Under the pieces are notes generated by a model. The model made no database searches and was not told where the DNA came from. It was given only the letters and a program-made list of their open reading frames with translations. From positions 372,001-436,000 of the forward strand of contig NZ_FQUE01000002.1 in assembly GCF_900128995.1 (NCBI RefSeq): a stretch of DNA of 64,000 nt, read 5' to 3'. The DNA is from Loktanella atrilutea (lineage in GTDB: Bacteria; Pseudomonadota; Alphaproteobacteria; Rhodobacterales; Rhodobacteraceae). Positions 9,501 through 16,527 of the stretch are shown here, piece by piece (the first letter of the stretch is position 1; each line of letters begins with the position of its first letter). The position numbers were made by a program, and so were the translations under genes.

Positions 9501-10193
9501 CTACCGCTGACGCAAACGCATTAGCAGCGCGCTCCACCCGCCAGGGGCCAGCACGACTGAGGCCACGAACCCCACGGCAAAGCCTGCCAATTCCGCGATC
9601 CAGATCGGGCTCGACCCGAACAGCAGACCGAAGACCAGTTGCAGCGCCAGCAGGAAGCCGATCAGCCGGAAGGCCGCCACCTGGTTCTGTCCCGCGGCCC
9701 CCAGCCGCAGCCAGAGGATGTAGGTAAAAGCCCCGATCAGCCCGTAGACCGCAGGCCAGACACCGAACAGCGGCGTCGTCCCGCCGACGAAGACGCCAAA
9801 AGCCAGCGCCCCGGCCAGCGTCCCCAGCACCAGCACGGCGACCGTCGCCGCGGGCGCAAAGACGTCGCCCACGAATTTGCCCAGAGCCAGCAGAAGTGCC
9901 GCGCCGAACAGGGCGTCGGTAAAGCTGCCGTGCACGAAGGCATAGGTCACGAAACGCCGCAGCAGGTTGATACTGCGGTCCGTGCCGGACCAGACGTAGT
10001 CCAGCACCGCGGGCGAAAAGGCATAGTCCTGCTGCGCCGCCAGCCGCCAACCGATCGCCCCCGGTCCACCGACGAGACCGCTCGCGCCAGCACTCAGGGT
10101 CAGCTCGATCGCCATGACAGCGACGACCAGCACGAGGATGACTGGCGGAATCGCGTTGAATGGGCTCTCGAAGGGCCTGTGGTCGTCGCTCAT
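9501..10193 (-). CDS. Rhomboid-fold membrane protein lacking catalytic residues (pseudoprotease)
   Basis: The chosen ATG at 10193 gives 230 residues with six to seven hydrophobic spans and the recognisable rhomboid layout: a HGSFTDALFG segment (H88), a TPLFGVWPAVYGLIGA segment (residues 139-154) and an AELAGFAVG segment (200-208). Active rhomboids have GxSG in the second segment and a histidine in the third (HLGG-like). Here those positions read G144-V-W146-P and E201-L-A-G, so both members of the Ser-His dyad appear to be absent. The longer frame back to 10355 lacks support and overlaps the trpS start. It is convergent with murJ. Family is firm; lack of protease activity is inferred. Confidence 0.85.
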   Translation of the reverse strand: MSDDHRPFESPFNAIPPVILVLVVAVMAIELTLSAGASGLVGGPGAIGWRLAAQQDYAFSPAVLDYVWSGTDRSINLLRRFVTYAFVHGSFTDALFGAALLLALGKFVGDVFAPAATVAVLVLGTLAGALAFGVFVGGTTPLFGVWPAVYGLIGAFTYILWLRLGAAGQNQVAAFRLIGFLLALQLVFGLLFGSSPIWIAELAGFAVGFVASVVLAPGGWSALLMRLRQR

Positions 10194-10284
10194 GGGGCGT
10201 CTCGCCTCTGGGGTTGTTGATGTTGTCGGGTCGCTCTGGCATGGGTAGGCCAGAGTGCACCCTGTGACCACCCCGGATAATCCC

Positions 10285-11298
10285 ATGACCCAGACAACCT
10301 TCACCCCCCGCGTGTTTTCCGGCATCAAGCCCTCCGGCGGGCTGACGCTGGGCAACTACCTGGGGGCCATCAAGCGGTTCGTCGGTATGCAAGGCCAGAT
10401 GGAAACGATCTATTGCGTCGTCGACCTGCATGCGATCACCGTCTGGCAGGATCCGAAAGAGCTCGCCCATGCCACGCGCGAGGTCGCCGCAGGCTATCTT
10501 GCAGCCGGCCTCGATCCCACGCAGTCGATCCTGTTCAACCAGTCCCGGGTCAGCCAGCACGCAGAACTCGCATGGATCTTCAATTGCGTCGCACGTGTCG
10601 GCTGGATGAACCGGATGACCCAGTTCAAGGACAAGGCTGGCGCGAACGCTGAAAAGGTCTCGCTCGGCCTCTATGCCTATCCGTCGCTGATGGCTGCCGA
10701 CATCCTGCTGTATCACGCGACCCACGTGCCCGTGGGCGAGGATCAGAAACAGCATGTAGAGCTGACGCGCGACATCGCGAACAAGTTCAACCACGACTAC
10801 AAGATCGATTTCTTTCCAGAGACCATTCCGGTGATCGACGGCCCCGCGACCCGCGTGATGAACCTGCGGGACGGAACGAAGAAGATGTCGAAATCGGGCG
10901 AGTCGGACATGGAGCGGATCAATATGCGCGACGATGCCGATACCATCGCGAAGAAGTTCAAGAAGTCGAAGTCCGATCAGGACGTCCTGCCCGAAACGGT
11001 CGAAGGCCTCAAGGACCGGCCGGAGGCCCGAAACCTCGTGGATATCTACGCCGCCCTGTCCGACACCACGCCGGACGCGGTGATCGCGGACTACGCCGGG
11101 GCCGGCTGGGGCCGGTTCAAGCCGGCACTGGCCGATCTGGCGGTGGCGAAACTGGCACCGATCTCGGACGAGATGACACGCCTGATGGACGACCCCGCCG
11201 AGATCGACCGCATCCTTGCCGACGGCGCCGACCGCGCCCGTGCCATTGCCGCACCGATCCTTGCGCAGACCTACGAGATCGTCGGCCTGCTGCGCTGA
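10285..11298 (+). CDS. trpS: Tryptophanyl-tRNA synthetase
   Basis: The 337-residue class I aminoacyl-tRNA synthetase has the TrpRS form of the HIGH signature ([14 protein letters not shown]) and the KMSKS loop ([11 protein letters not shown]). It charges tRNA-Trp in the cytosol. The ATG at 10285 was chosen over an in-frame GTG at 10255 because it begins shortly before the FSGIKPSGG core, as in other TrpRS. Downstream, no strong terminator is seen before the VOC gene. Standard length and intact motifs. Confidence 0.97.
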   Translation: MTQTTFTPRVFSGIKPSGGLTLGNYLGAIKRFVGMQGQMETIYCVVDLHAITVWQDPKELAHATREVAAGYLAAGLDPTQSILFNQSRVSQHAELAWIFNCVARVGWMNRMTQFKDKAGANAEKVSLGLYAYPSLMAADILLYHATHVPVGEDQKQHVELTRDIANKFNHDYKIDFFPETIPVIDGPATRVMNLRDGTKKMSKSGESDMERINMRDDADTIAKKFKKSKSDQDVLPETVEGLKDRPEARNLVDIYAALSDTTPDAVIADYAGAGWGRFKPALADLAVAKLAPISDEMTRLMDDPAEIDRILADGADRARAIAAPILAQTYEIVGLLR

Positions 11299-11354
11299 CC
11301 CTGCCGCCGGGGCCGATTCTTCGAGAAAAATTGTATAGCCGCGCAAGGCGCGGC

Positions 11355-11389
11355 AGCCTCCGGCAGAGGTATTTCAAACCAGAAGAAGG
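11355..11389 (+). repeat. Intergenic element resembling a recurrent Rhodobacteraceae 3' sequence
   Basis: The stretch beginning GCCTCCGGCAGAGG and continuing through TATTTCAAACC to an AGAAGAAGG tail resembles a GC-box plus TATTTGG plus A/G-rich tail sequence that I recall as frequent between genes in Rhodobacteraceae. It lies between trpS and the VOC gene. The function is unknown, and its repetitive nature cannot be tested from one window. Confidence 0.35.
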
Positions 11390-11483
11390 ACGGACCTGCG
11401 CGACAGTGCAGAGGCATGGTTTGAAAATGCCCTCTGTTGCGGCGCGCGCGAGGGCTTAGATTGCGGGCAAAGGAGTCTTCGCC

Positions 11484-11984
11484 ATGCCAGACCTCGCCCC
11501 CTCCGCCACCCGAATCGGTCACGTCCACCGGAAGGTCGCCGACCTCGACCGCGCCATTGCCTTCTACGGTGATGTCCTGGGCTTCTCGATGACCCAGCGC
11601 TATGGGGCACAGGCGGCGTTCCTGTCGGCGGGCGGCTATCACCATCACATCGGGCTCAATACCTGGGAAAGCGCCGGTGCGACGCCGCCGCCGCCGGGCC
11701 ACACGGGCCTTTATCATACCGCCTTTCTTTATCCGGATCGCGCATCGCTTGCGGATGTCCTGCGCCGCGTGCTGGCAGCCGGCATCGCCATCGACGGCGC
11801 AGCGGATCACGGCGTGTCAGAGGCGATCTATCTCCGCGACCCCGACCTGAACGGTGTCGAGCTCTACGTGGACCGACCTGCGGCCGACTGGCCCCGCGAT
11901 GCGCAGGGCCGGCTTGCCATGGTCAACCGCCGCTTCGATCTGCAGGCGCTGCTGGACGCACACCCCGCGGCGCAATCGATTTAG
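11484..11984 (+). CDS. VOC (glyoxalase/extradiol dioxygenase) superfamily protein, CatE-like
   Basis: The 166-residue protein contains one vicinal-oxygen-chelate module: IGHVHRKVADLDRAIAFYGDVLGF at the N-terminus, YHHHIGLNTW in the middle and GVELYVDRP towards the end, supplying the usual His/His/Glu metal ligand pattern. It resembles the N-terminal half of CatE-like (COG2514) catechol-2,3-dioxygenase homologues, but the substrate cannot be told from sequence. AAAGGAG precedes the ATG by eight bases. A strong hairpin terminator follows at 12085. Confidence 0.88.
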   Translation: MPDLAPSATRIGHVHRKVADLDRAIAFYGDVLGFSMTQRYGAQAAFLSAGGYHHHIGLNTWESAGATPPPPGHTGLYHTAFLYPDRASLADVLRRVLAAGIAIDGAADHGVSEAIYLRDPDLNGVELYVDRPAADWPRDAQGRLAMVNRRFDLQALLDAHPAAQSI

Positions 11985-12084
11985 ACCCACGGTGTCACAA
12001 AACTGATTCCGCGCGCGTGCAGGATCGCCCTGCAGTTCCCCGGCTGCAGTAGGCATGGATCGCCGCCTGTCCCAGTGCGATCCC

Positions 12085-12118
12085 GGCGGCGCGTCCCGTG
12101 GCGGACGCGCCGCCTTTA
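12085..12118 (+). terminator. Rho-independent-type terminator after the VOC gene
   Basis: A perfect 12-bp stem (arms GGCGGCGCGTCC and GGACGCGCCGCC) with a six-base loop is followed by TTTA. It ends the trpS/VOC side before the aminotransferase gene. The U-tract is short, as is common in GC-rich genomes. Confidence 0.75.
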
Positions 12119-12173
12119 CCCCCTGCCCCGCTTTGCCTAGGGTGCCGCGAGACCCATCCTGAAAGGCAGCGTC

Positions 12174-13040
12174 ATGGCGACCGGCACCCAGATCCGCACC
12201 TATTTCGAAGGCCGTTGGCACGAGGGCGACCTGCCCGTTATGCGGGCTGCGGATCATGGATCATGGCTCGGCACCACCGTCTTTGACGGCGCACGCTATG
12301 CCCACGGCGTCGTGCCGGACCTTGCCGCCCATTGCGCCCGCGTCAACCGGTCCGCCAGCGCGCTGATGATCACGCCCACCGTGAATACGGACGACATGGT
12401 GCAGATCGTCCGCGACGGTCTGGCGGCCTACAGCCCCGATACCGCCGTCTACATCCGCCCGATGTACTGGGCGCTGGAAGGCGGAGATTTGGGCATCGTC
12501 CCGAAGGAAGGCGCCACCGGTTTCGCCATCAGCCTCGAGGCGATCCCGATGGCCCCGGCGACCGCCAGTACCACGCTTACGACCACCCGCTTTCGCCGGC
12601 CCGTGATGGAAGACAACGTCGTCAATGCCAAGGCCGGCTGCCTCTATCCCAACAACGCGCGGATGCTGGCCGAGGCGCGGTCCAAGGGCTTCGGCAACGC
12701 ACTGGTCGCGGACGCGATGGGCAATGTGGCCGAAACCGCGAGCGCCAATGTCTTCATGGTGCGTGACGGCGTCGTCTTCACCCCGATCCCGAACGGTACA
12801 TTTCTGGCCGGCATCACCCGCGCCCGTCACCTGACGAACCTGCGCGCCAACGGTTACGACGTGCAAGAGACCGTTCTGTCGTTCGACGACTTCCGCACCG
12901 CGGACGAGGTGTTCCTGTCCGGCAACATGATGAAGGTGACGGCCGTAAGCGCCTTCGAGGACCGGCATTACAACAACGGCCCCGTCACGCAGGCCGTGCG
13001 CGACATGTACTGGGACTGGGCCGCGTCGGAAACGCTCTGA
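12174..13040 (+). CDS. Branched-chain amino acid aminotransferase (class IV)
   Basis: The 288-residue fold-type IV PLP enzyme has the catalytic lysine in VVNAKAGCLYPNN (K153) and the GNVAETASANVFMVRDGVV and FLAGITRARHL segments of the BCAT/DAAT family. It most likely transfers amino groups between branched-chain amino acids and 2-oxoglutarate, although D-amino-acid or other class IV specificities are not excluded. No other leucine/isoleucine/valine biosynthesis gene is adjacent. AAAGGCAG precedes the ATG. Confidence 0.88.
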   Translation: MATGTQIRTYFEGRWHEGDLPVMRAADHGSWLGTTVFDGARYAHGVVPDLAAHCARVNRSASALMITPTVNTDDMVQIVRDGLAAYSPDTAVYIRPMYWALEGGDLGIVPKEGATGFAISLEAIPMAPATASTTLTTTRFRRPVMEDNVVNAKAGCLYPNNARMLAEARSKGFGNALVADAMGNVAETASANVFMVRDGVVFTPIPNGTFLAGITRARHLTNLRANGYDVQETVLSFDDFRTADEVFLSGNMMKVTAVSAFEDRHYNNGPVTQAVRDMYWDWAASETL

Positions 13041-13095
13041 CCGTTGCCAGTCGCCCCGCGATCCGACAGGATGCGGACGAACCGGAGGGGTCAAG

Positions 13096-13551
13096 ATGCG
13101 CAAGTTCCTTGTCGTGCTGGATGACAGCCGCGAATGTCTGAATGCCATGCGCTATGCCGCGATGCGTGCGTCGAAGACCGGCGGCGGCGTCACCGTGCTG
13201 TCGATCATCCCGCCCGACGAATTCAACCACTGGATCGGCGTCGGCGAGATATTCCGCGAGGAGGCCCGCGAACGGATCGAGGTGCATTTCGAGGTCTTCG
13301 CCAAGTGGATGCGTGATCGACAAAACGTGAACCCGGACCTCGTCATACGCGAAGGCGAGCCGATGCCGGAGATCATGGCGCAGATTGCCGAGGATTCCGA
13401 GATCGGAGTGCTGGTGCTGGGCGCCAGCGCCGATAACAAGGGTCCGGGTCCGCTGATCTCGGCCCTGACGCGACAGGCCGGCACGCTCCCGATCCCCGTC
13501 ACCATCGTCCCCGGCGATCTGTCCAAGGAAAAGCTGGAAGCGATCACCTGA
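13096..13551 (+). CDS. Universal stress protein (UspA family)
   Basis: The 151-residue protein has a single Usp domain: KFLVVLDDSREC at the N-terminus and a C-terminal LVLGASADNKGPGPLISAL nucleotide-binding loop, consistent with the ATP-binding subclass. A strong ribosome site (GGAGGGG, 13085-13091) precedes the ATG. It follows the aminotransferase gene by 55 bp and may be cotranscribed with it. The physiological stress sensed is not apparent. Confidence 0.93.
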   Translation: MRKFLVVLDDSRECLNAMRYAAMRASKTGGGVTVLSIIPPDEFNHWIGVGEIFREEARERIEVHFEVFAKWMRDRQNVNPDLVIREGEPMPEIMAQIAEDSEIGVLVLGASADNKGPGPLISALTRQAGTLPIPVTIVPGDLSKEKLEAIT

Positions 13552-13556
13552 ACCAG

Positions 13557-13573
13557 TTTAGAACGGTTCCAAA
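13557..13573 (+). promoter_or_regulatory. Irr-box (ICE)-like dyad upstream of the nifU-type gene
   Basis: The 17-bp sequence TTTAGAACGGTTCCAAA is an inverted repeat with one imperfection and matches the TTTAGAA-N3-TTCTAAA iron control element bound by Irr in alphaproteobacteria, apart from C for T in the right arm. It lies 59 bp upstream of the nifU-type start, just before a TTGACG hexamer at 13576-13581 that could be a -35 element. The position suits regulation of Fe-S scaffold expression by iron or heme status. Confidence 0.6.
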
Positions 13574-13631
13574 CCTTGACGAAAGCGTCGCGAAGGCGCA
13601 TATCTGATACCTGACAAAAAAGGACGGTTTC

Positions 13632-14195
13632 ATGTTCATCCAGACCGAATCGACGCCGAACCCCGCGACGCTGAAATTCCTGCCGGGCCAAACCGTGCTG
13701 GACATGGGCACCGCCGACTTCCCTACGCCTGACTCCGCCGGGTCCAGCCCGCTGGCAAAGCGGCTTTTTGCCGTTGACGGGGTCGAGGGCGTGTTCTTCG
13801 GCATGGACTTCGTTACCGTGACCAAGGCCGATGCCGTCGACTGGGACCACATCAAGCCCGCCCTGCTGGGCGCGATCATGGAACACTACCAGTCCGGCCA
13901 GGCCGTGATGGGCGACGATCACAAGCCGGTCTCCGGCCACGCCACCCATGACGGAGAGGACGGCGCCATCGTCGAGCAGATCAAGGAACTGCTCGATACC
14001 CGCGTGCGGCCCGCCGTGGCGCAGGACGGCGGCGACATCACCTTCCACGGGTTCGAACGCGGCGTCGTCTACCTGCACATGCAGGGCGCCTGCGCCGGCT
14101 GCCCCTCCTCGACCCTGACGCTGAAGATGGGGATCGAGAACCTTCTGCGCCACTACATCCCCGAAGTGACAGAGGTGCGGCCCGTTGCCGCCTGA
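13632..14195 (+). CDS. NifU-like Fe-S cluster scaffold/carrier (Nfu family)
   Basis: The 187-residue protein has an Nfu N-terminal domain (MFIQTESTPNPATLKFLPG) and a C-terminal NifU domain with the CAGC motif (C154 and C157) that binds a transferable [4Fe-4S] cluster. It delivers clusters to apoproteins such as aconitase, lipoyl synthase or respiratory subunits. AAAAAGGACGG precedes the ATG. The tsaB and rimI-like genes follow with overlapping start/stop codons, making a three-gene unit. An Irr-like box sits upstream. Confidence 0.95.
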   Translation: MFIQTESTPNPATLKFLPGQTVLDMGTADFPTPDSAGSSPLAKRLFAVDGVEGVFFGMDFVTVTKADAVDWDHIKPALLGAIMEHYQSGQAVMGDDHKPVSGHATHDGEDGAIVEQIKELLDTRVRPAVAQDGGDITFHGFERGVVYLHMQGACAGCPSSTLTLKMGIENLLRHYIPEVTEVRPVAA

Positions 14196-14847
14196 GCCGA
14201 CCATTCTGGCCTTCGACACGGCGGCGGCGCATTGCGCCGCCGCCTTGCTGATCGGCGACCGCATCGTCACACGCACGGACGACATGGCGCGCGGTCAGGC
14301 GGAACATCTGATGCCGATGCTGGAAGAGGTGCTTGCAAAAGACGGCCTGACCTGGGCCGACCTGGACCTGATCGGCGTCGGCACCGGCCCCGGCAATTTC
14401 ACCGGCATCCGGATGTCCGTCGCCGCGGCCCGCGGTCTGGCCCTCGGACTGGGCAAGCCTGCCGTGGGTGTCGGCACGCTCGAGGCGCAGGCCTTCGGCA
14501 CGCAGGGTCCGGTCCTGTCCACTCTGCGTGCGCCGCGCGACATGGTCTATGTTCAGCGCCTGACCGACGGCTGGCCCGATGCACCGCCGCAATTCACCGA
14601 TCTGACGGGTGCTCTTGCGCTCGCTGGCCGCGAAGAGGTGGCGGTGATTGGTGACATGGCGCAGGTGCTGCACGACGCGCATGGGCTGACCATCGGCACC
14701 CCGGTCGTCAGCGTGGTCGAGGGGATTGCCCTTCTGACCGCCGATCCGATCTACCGGATGGACCACCCCGACCGCCCGGCGCCGCTTTATCTGCGGCCCG
14801 CCGATGCGGCCCCGGCCCGTGACGCGCCGCCCCGCATCGTGCCGTGA
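14185..14847 (+). CDS. tsaB: tRNA threonylcarbamoyladenosine biosynthesis protein TsaB
   Basis: The 220-residue protein carries the ASKHA-type N-terminus ILAFDTAAAHCAAALL and the GVGTGPGNFTGIRMSVAAARGLALGL stretch diagnostic of TsaB (YeaZ). TsaB dimerises with TsaD and works with TsaE to make t6A on ANN-decoding tRNAs. No ATG fits; a TTG at 14185, overlapping the upstream stop by 11 bases, is the likely start. The next gene overlaps its stop codon by 4 bases, giving a tsaB-rimI order seen widely. Confidence 0.93.
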   Translation: MPPEPTILAFDTAAAHCAAALLIGDRIVTRTDDMARGQAEHLMPMLEEVLAKDGLTWADLDLIGVGTGPGNFTGIRMSVAAARGLALGLGKPAVGVGTLEAQAFGTQGPVLSTLRAPRDMVYVQRLTDGWPDAPPQFTDLTGALALAGREEVAVIGDMAQVLHDAHGLTIGTPVVSVVEGIALLTADPIYRMDHPDRPAPLYLRPADAAPARDAPPRIVP

Positions 14848-15263
14848 CTCCCACCGATCTGGCCGCGACGCATCGGCTTGCCTTTACCCTGGACCGCCCC
14901 TGGTCGGCCGTCGAATTCGCGGACCTGCTGGCGCAGCGCAGTGTGATCCTCTGCGGCACGCCCGAAAGCTTCGTCCTCGGCCGCGTGGCCTTCGACGAGG
15001 CAGAGGTCCTGACCCTCGCCACCCGGCCCGATCAGCGCCGCCGGGGCCTTGCCCGCGCCGCCCTTGACGACTTTCACGACCGCGCCGCCCGCGCCGGCGC
15101 CCTTTCCGTGTTTCTGGAGGTCGCAGCCGACAATGCTGCCGCCATCGCGCTCTACCGGGCCTGCGACTTTTCCACCGTCGGACGTCGTCGCGCATACTAT
15201 GCCCGCGAGGATGGCCCCGCCGCGGACGCATTGGTCATGCGCCGCAGCCTTGCGGCGACCTGA
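14844..15263 (+). CDS. rimI: RimI-like GNAT acetyltransferase
   Basis: The 139-residue protein has the GNAT acetyl-CoA motif in TLATRPDQRRRGLARAAL and the EVAADNAAAIALYRACDFSTVGRRRAYY segment of RimI. RimI acetylates the N-terminus of ribosomal protein S18 in E. coli; targets here are inferred from the tsaB linkage. The GTG start at 14844 overlaps the tsaB stop, indicating translational coupling. Confidence 0.87.
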   Translation: MTPTDLAATHRLAFTLDRPWSAVEFADLLAQRSVILCGTPESFVLGRVAFDEAEVLTLATRPDQRRRGLARAALDDFHDRAARAGALSVFLEVAADNAAAIALYRACDFSTVGRRRAYYAREDGPAADALVMRRSLAAT

Positions 15264-15315
15264 CCAGTGGTCCCCGCGCCGGCACAACCATGCCGTATCC
15301 GACCGCGCCCGATTT

Positions 15316-15331
15316 TTGACCGTTCGGCCAA
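15316..15331 (+). promoter_or_regulatory. RutR-like operator upstream of the BMP transporter operon
   Basis: The sequence TTGACC-GTTC-GGCCAA matches the TTGACC-N4-GGTCAA architecture of RutR, a TetR-family pyrimidine/purine catabolism regulator, with one mismatch in the right arm. The dyad extends one base further on each side. It lies about 125 bp upstream of the substrate-binding protein gene. The regulator itself is not in this window, so assignment rests on motif similarity and on the expected nucleoside cargo. Confidence 0.5.
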
Positions 15332-15333
15332 AC

Positions 15334-15372
15334 TTGCGGCGGTTTCCCCAAAGAAACGGTTGACCGCAACCG
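15334..15372 (+). promoter_or_regulatory. Potential alternative hairpins in the BMP operon leader
   Basis: Two stems compete for the same bases. TTGCGG at 15334-15339 can pair with CCGCAA at 15364-15369, enclosing an inner GTTTC/GAAAC stem. Alternatively CGGTTG at 15357-15362 pairs with CAACCG at 15367-15372 around an ACCG loop. Whether this region is transcribed is unknown, and it does not match a riboswitch class I can name. Confidence 0.3.
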
Positions 15373-15456
15373 CACGCCGTTGCCTTATCCCTCCATGTCA
15401 CATCACGGGTGGGGATAACCGCCCGGTCTGAAACCAACGACACGCGGGAGACTTCC

Positions 15457-16452
15457 ATGACCCTTTTCACCAAATGCCTTGGCGCCACGGCTGCCCTTGC
15501 CCTGACCGCGGGGGCCGCGCTGGCCGATCCGGCGATCATCTTCGACCTTGGCGGCAAGTTCGACAAATCCTTTAACGAATCCGCCTTCAACGGCGCCACG
15601 AAATGGGCCGAGGAAACCGGCGGCAAGTTCGCGGAAGTCGAGTTGCAGTCCGACGCCCAGCGCGAGCAGGCGCTGCGTCGCTTTGCCGAATCCGGCATGA
15701 ACCCGATCGTCATGGCTGGCTTCTCCTTCGCCACACCGCTGCAGGATCTGGCCGGGGACTATCCTGACACCAAGTTCGTGATCATCGACGCCGTGGTGGA
15801 CGCGCCGAACGTGCAATCCATCGTCTTCAACGAGGAGCAGGGCTCCTACCTCGTCGGCATGCTGGCCGCGATGGCGTCCAAGACCGGCACGGTGTCCTTC
15901 GTCGGCGGCATGGACATCCCGCTGATCCGCAAGTTCGCCTGCGGCTACGCCGAAGGCGCCAAGGCCGCGAACCCGGACATCAAGGTCATCGCCAACATGA
16001 CCGGCACCACGCCCGCCGCATGGAACGATCCCGTCAAGGGCACCGAACTGACGCTGGCGCAGAAATCGCAGGGTTCCGACGTGGTATTCCAGGCTGCCGG
16101 CGGTACAGGTGTCGGCGTCCTGCAGGCCGCGGCTGACAACGACATGCTGGGCATCGGCGTCGACGCCAACCAGAACTACATGCACCCCGGTCAGGTCCTG
16201 ACCTCGATGCTCAAGCGCGTGGACAACGCCGTCTACGACGCCTTCAAGGCCGGCACGGACGTCAAGCCGGGGATCGAATCCCTCGGCGTTGCACAGGACG
16301 GTGTCGGTTACGCCATGGACGACAACAACAAGGATCTGGTCACCGCCGACATGCAGGCCAAGGTCGAGGAAGCCAAGGCCGGTATCGCCGACGGCTCGAT
16401 CACCGTGCACGATTACATGTCCGACGAATCCTGCCCCGCGCTGACGTTCTAA
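15457..16452 (+). CDS. BMP family ABC transporter substrate-binding protein
   Basis: The 331-residue protein has a signal peptide ending near ALA-DPAIIF and the BMP/PnrA signature DLGGKFDKSFNESAFNGATKWAEE, followed by GFSFATPLQDLA and NEEQGSYLVGMLAAM. BMP-family proteins bind purine or pyrimidine nucleosides in the periplasm. The ATG at 15457, six bases after CGGGAG, was chosen over the upstream in-frame start. It is the first gene of a binding protein-ATPase-permease-permease operon, separated from the ATPase by a strong hairpin. Confidence 0.93.
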   Translation: MTLFTKCLGATAALALTAGAALADPAIIFDLGGKFDKSFNESAFNGATKWAEETGGKFAEVELQSDAQREQALRRFAESGMNPIVMAGFSFATPLQDLAGDYPDTKFVIIDAVVDAPNVQSIVFNEEQGSYLVGMLAAMASKTGTVSFVGGMDIPLIRKFACGYAEGAKAANPDIKVIANMTGTTPAAWNDPVKGTELTLAQKSQGSDVVFQAAGGTGVGVLQAAADNDMLGIGVDANQNYMHPGQVLTSMLKRVDNAVYDAFKAGTDVKPGIESLGVAQDGVGYAMDDNNKDLVTADMQAKVEEAKAGIADGSITVHDYMSDESCPALTF

Positions 16453-16477
16453 GCGCCGCAGATCGACCACACGAACC

Positions 16478-16507
16478 GGGGCCGCGCCGATGCTTTCGCG
16501 CGGCCCC
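16478..16507 (+). other. Intercistronic hairpin between binding-protein and ATPase genes
   Basis: A perfect 10-bp stem (GGGGCCGCGC and GCGCGGCCCC) with a ten-base loop lies in the 75-bp gap after the binding-protein gene. No U-tract follows. Such hairpins commonly stabilise the upstream message and lower expression of the ATPase and permeases relative to the binding protein; that role is inferred here. Confidence 0.65.
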
Positions 16508-16527
16508 GATCCATCGGGGGACACGCC

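Noticed and set aside
10285-11298. Missing first His of the HIGH motif in TrpRS (TLGN)
   Set aside because: TrpRS enzymes commonly have Thr at this position (as in the E. coli enzyme), so it is not an anomaly.
9442-11346. 634-codon minus-strand frame across trpS and the rhomboid gene
   Set aside because: It is antisense to trpS, and the rhomboid is encoded in a different frame with a clear membrane pattern.
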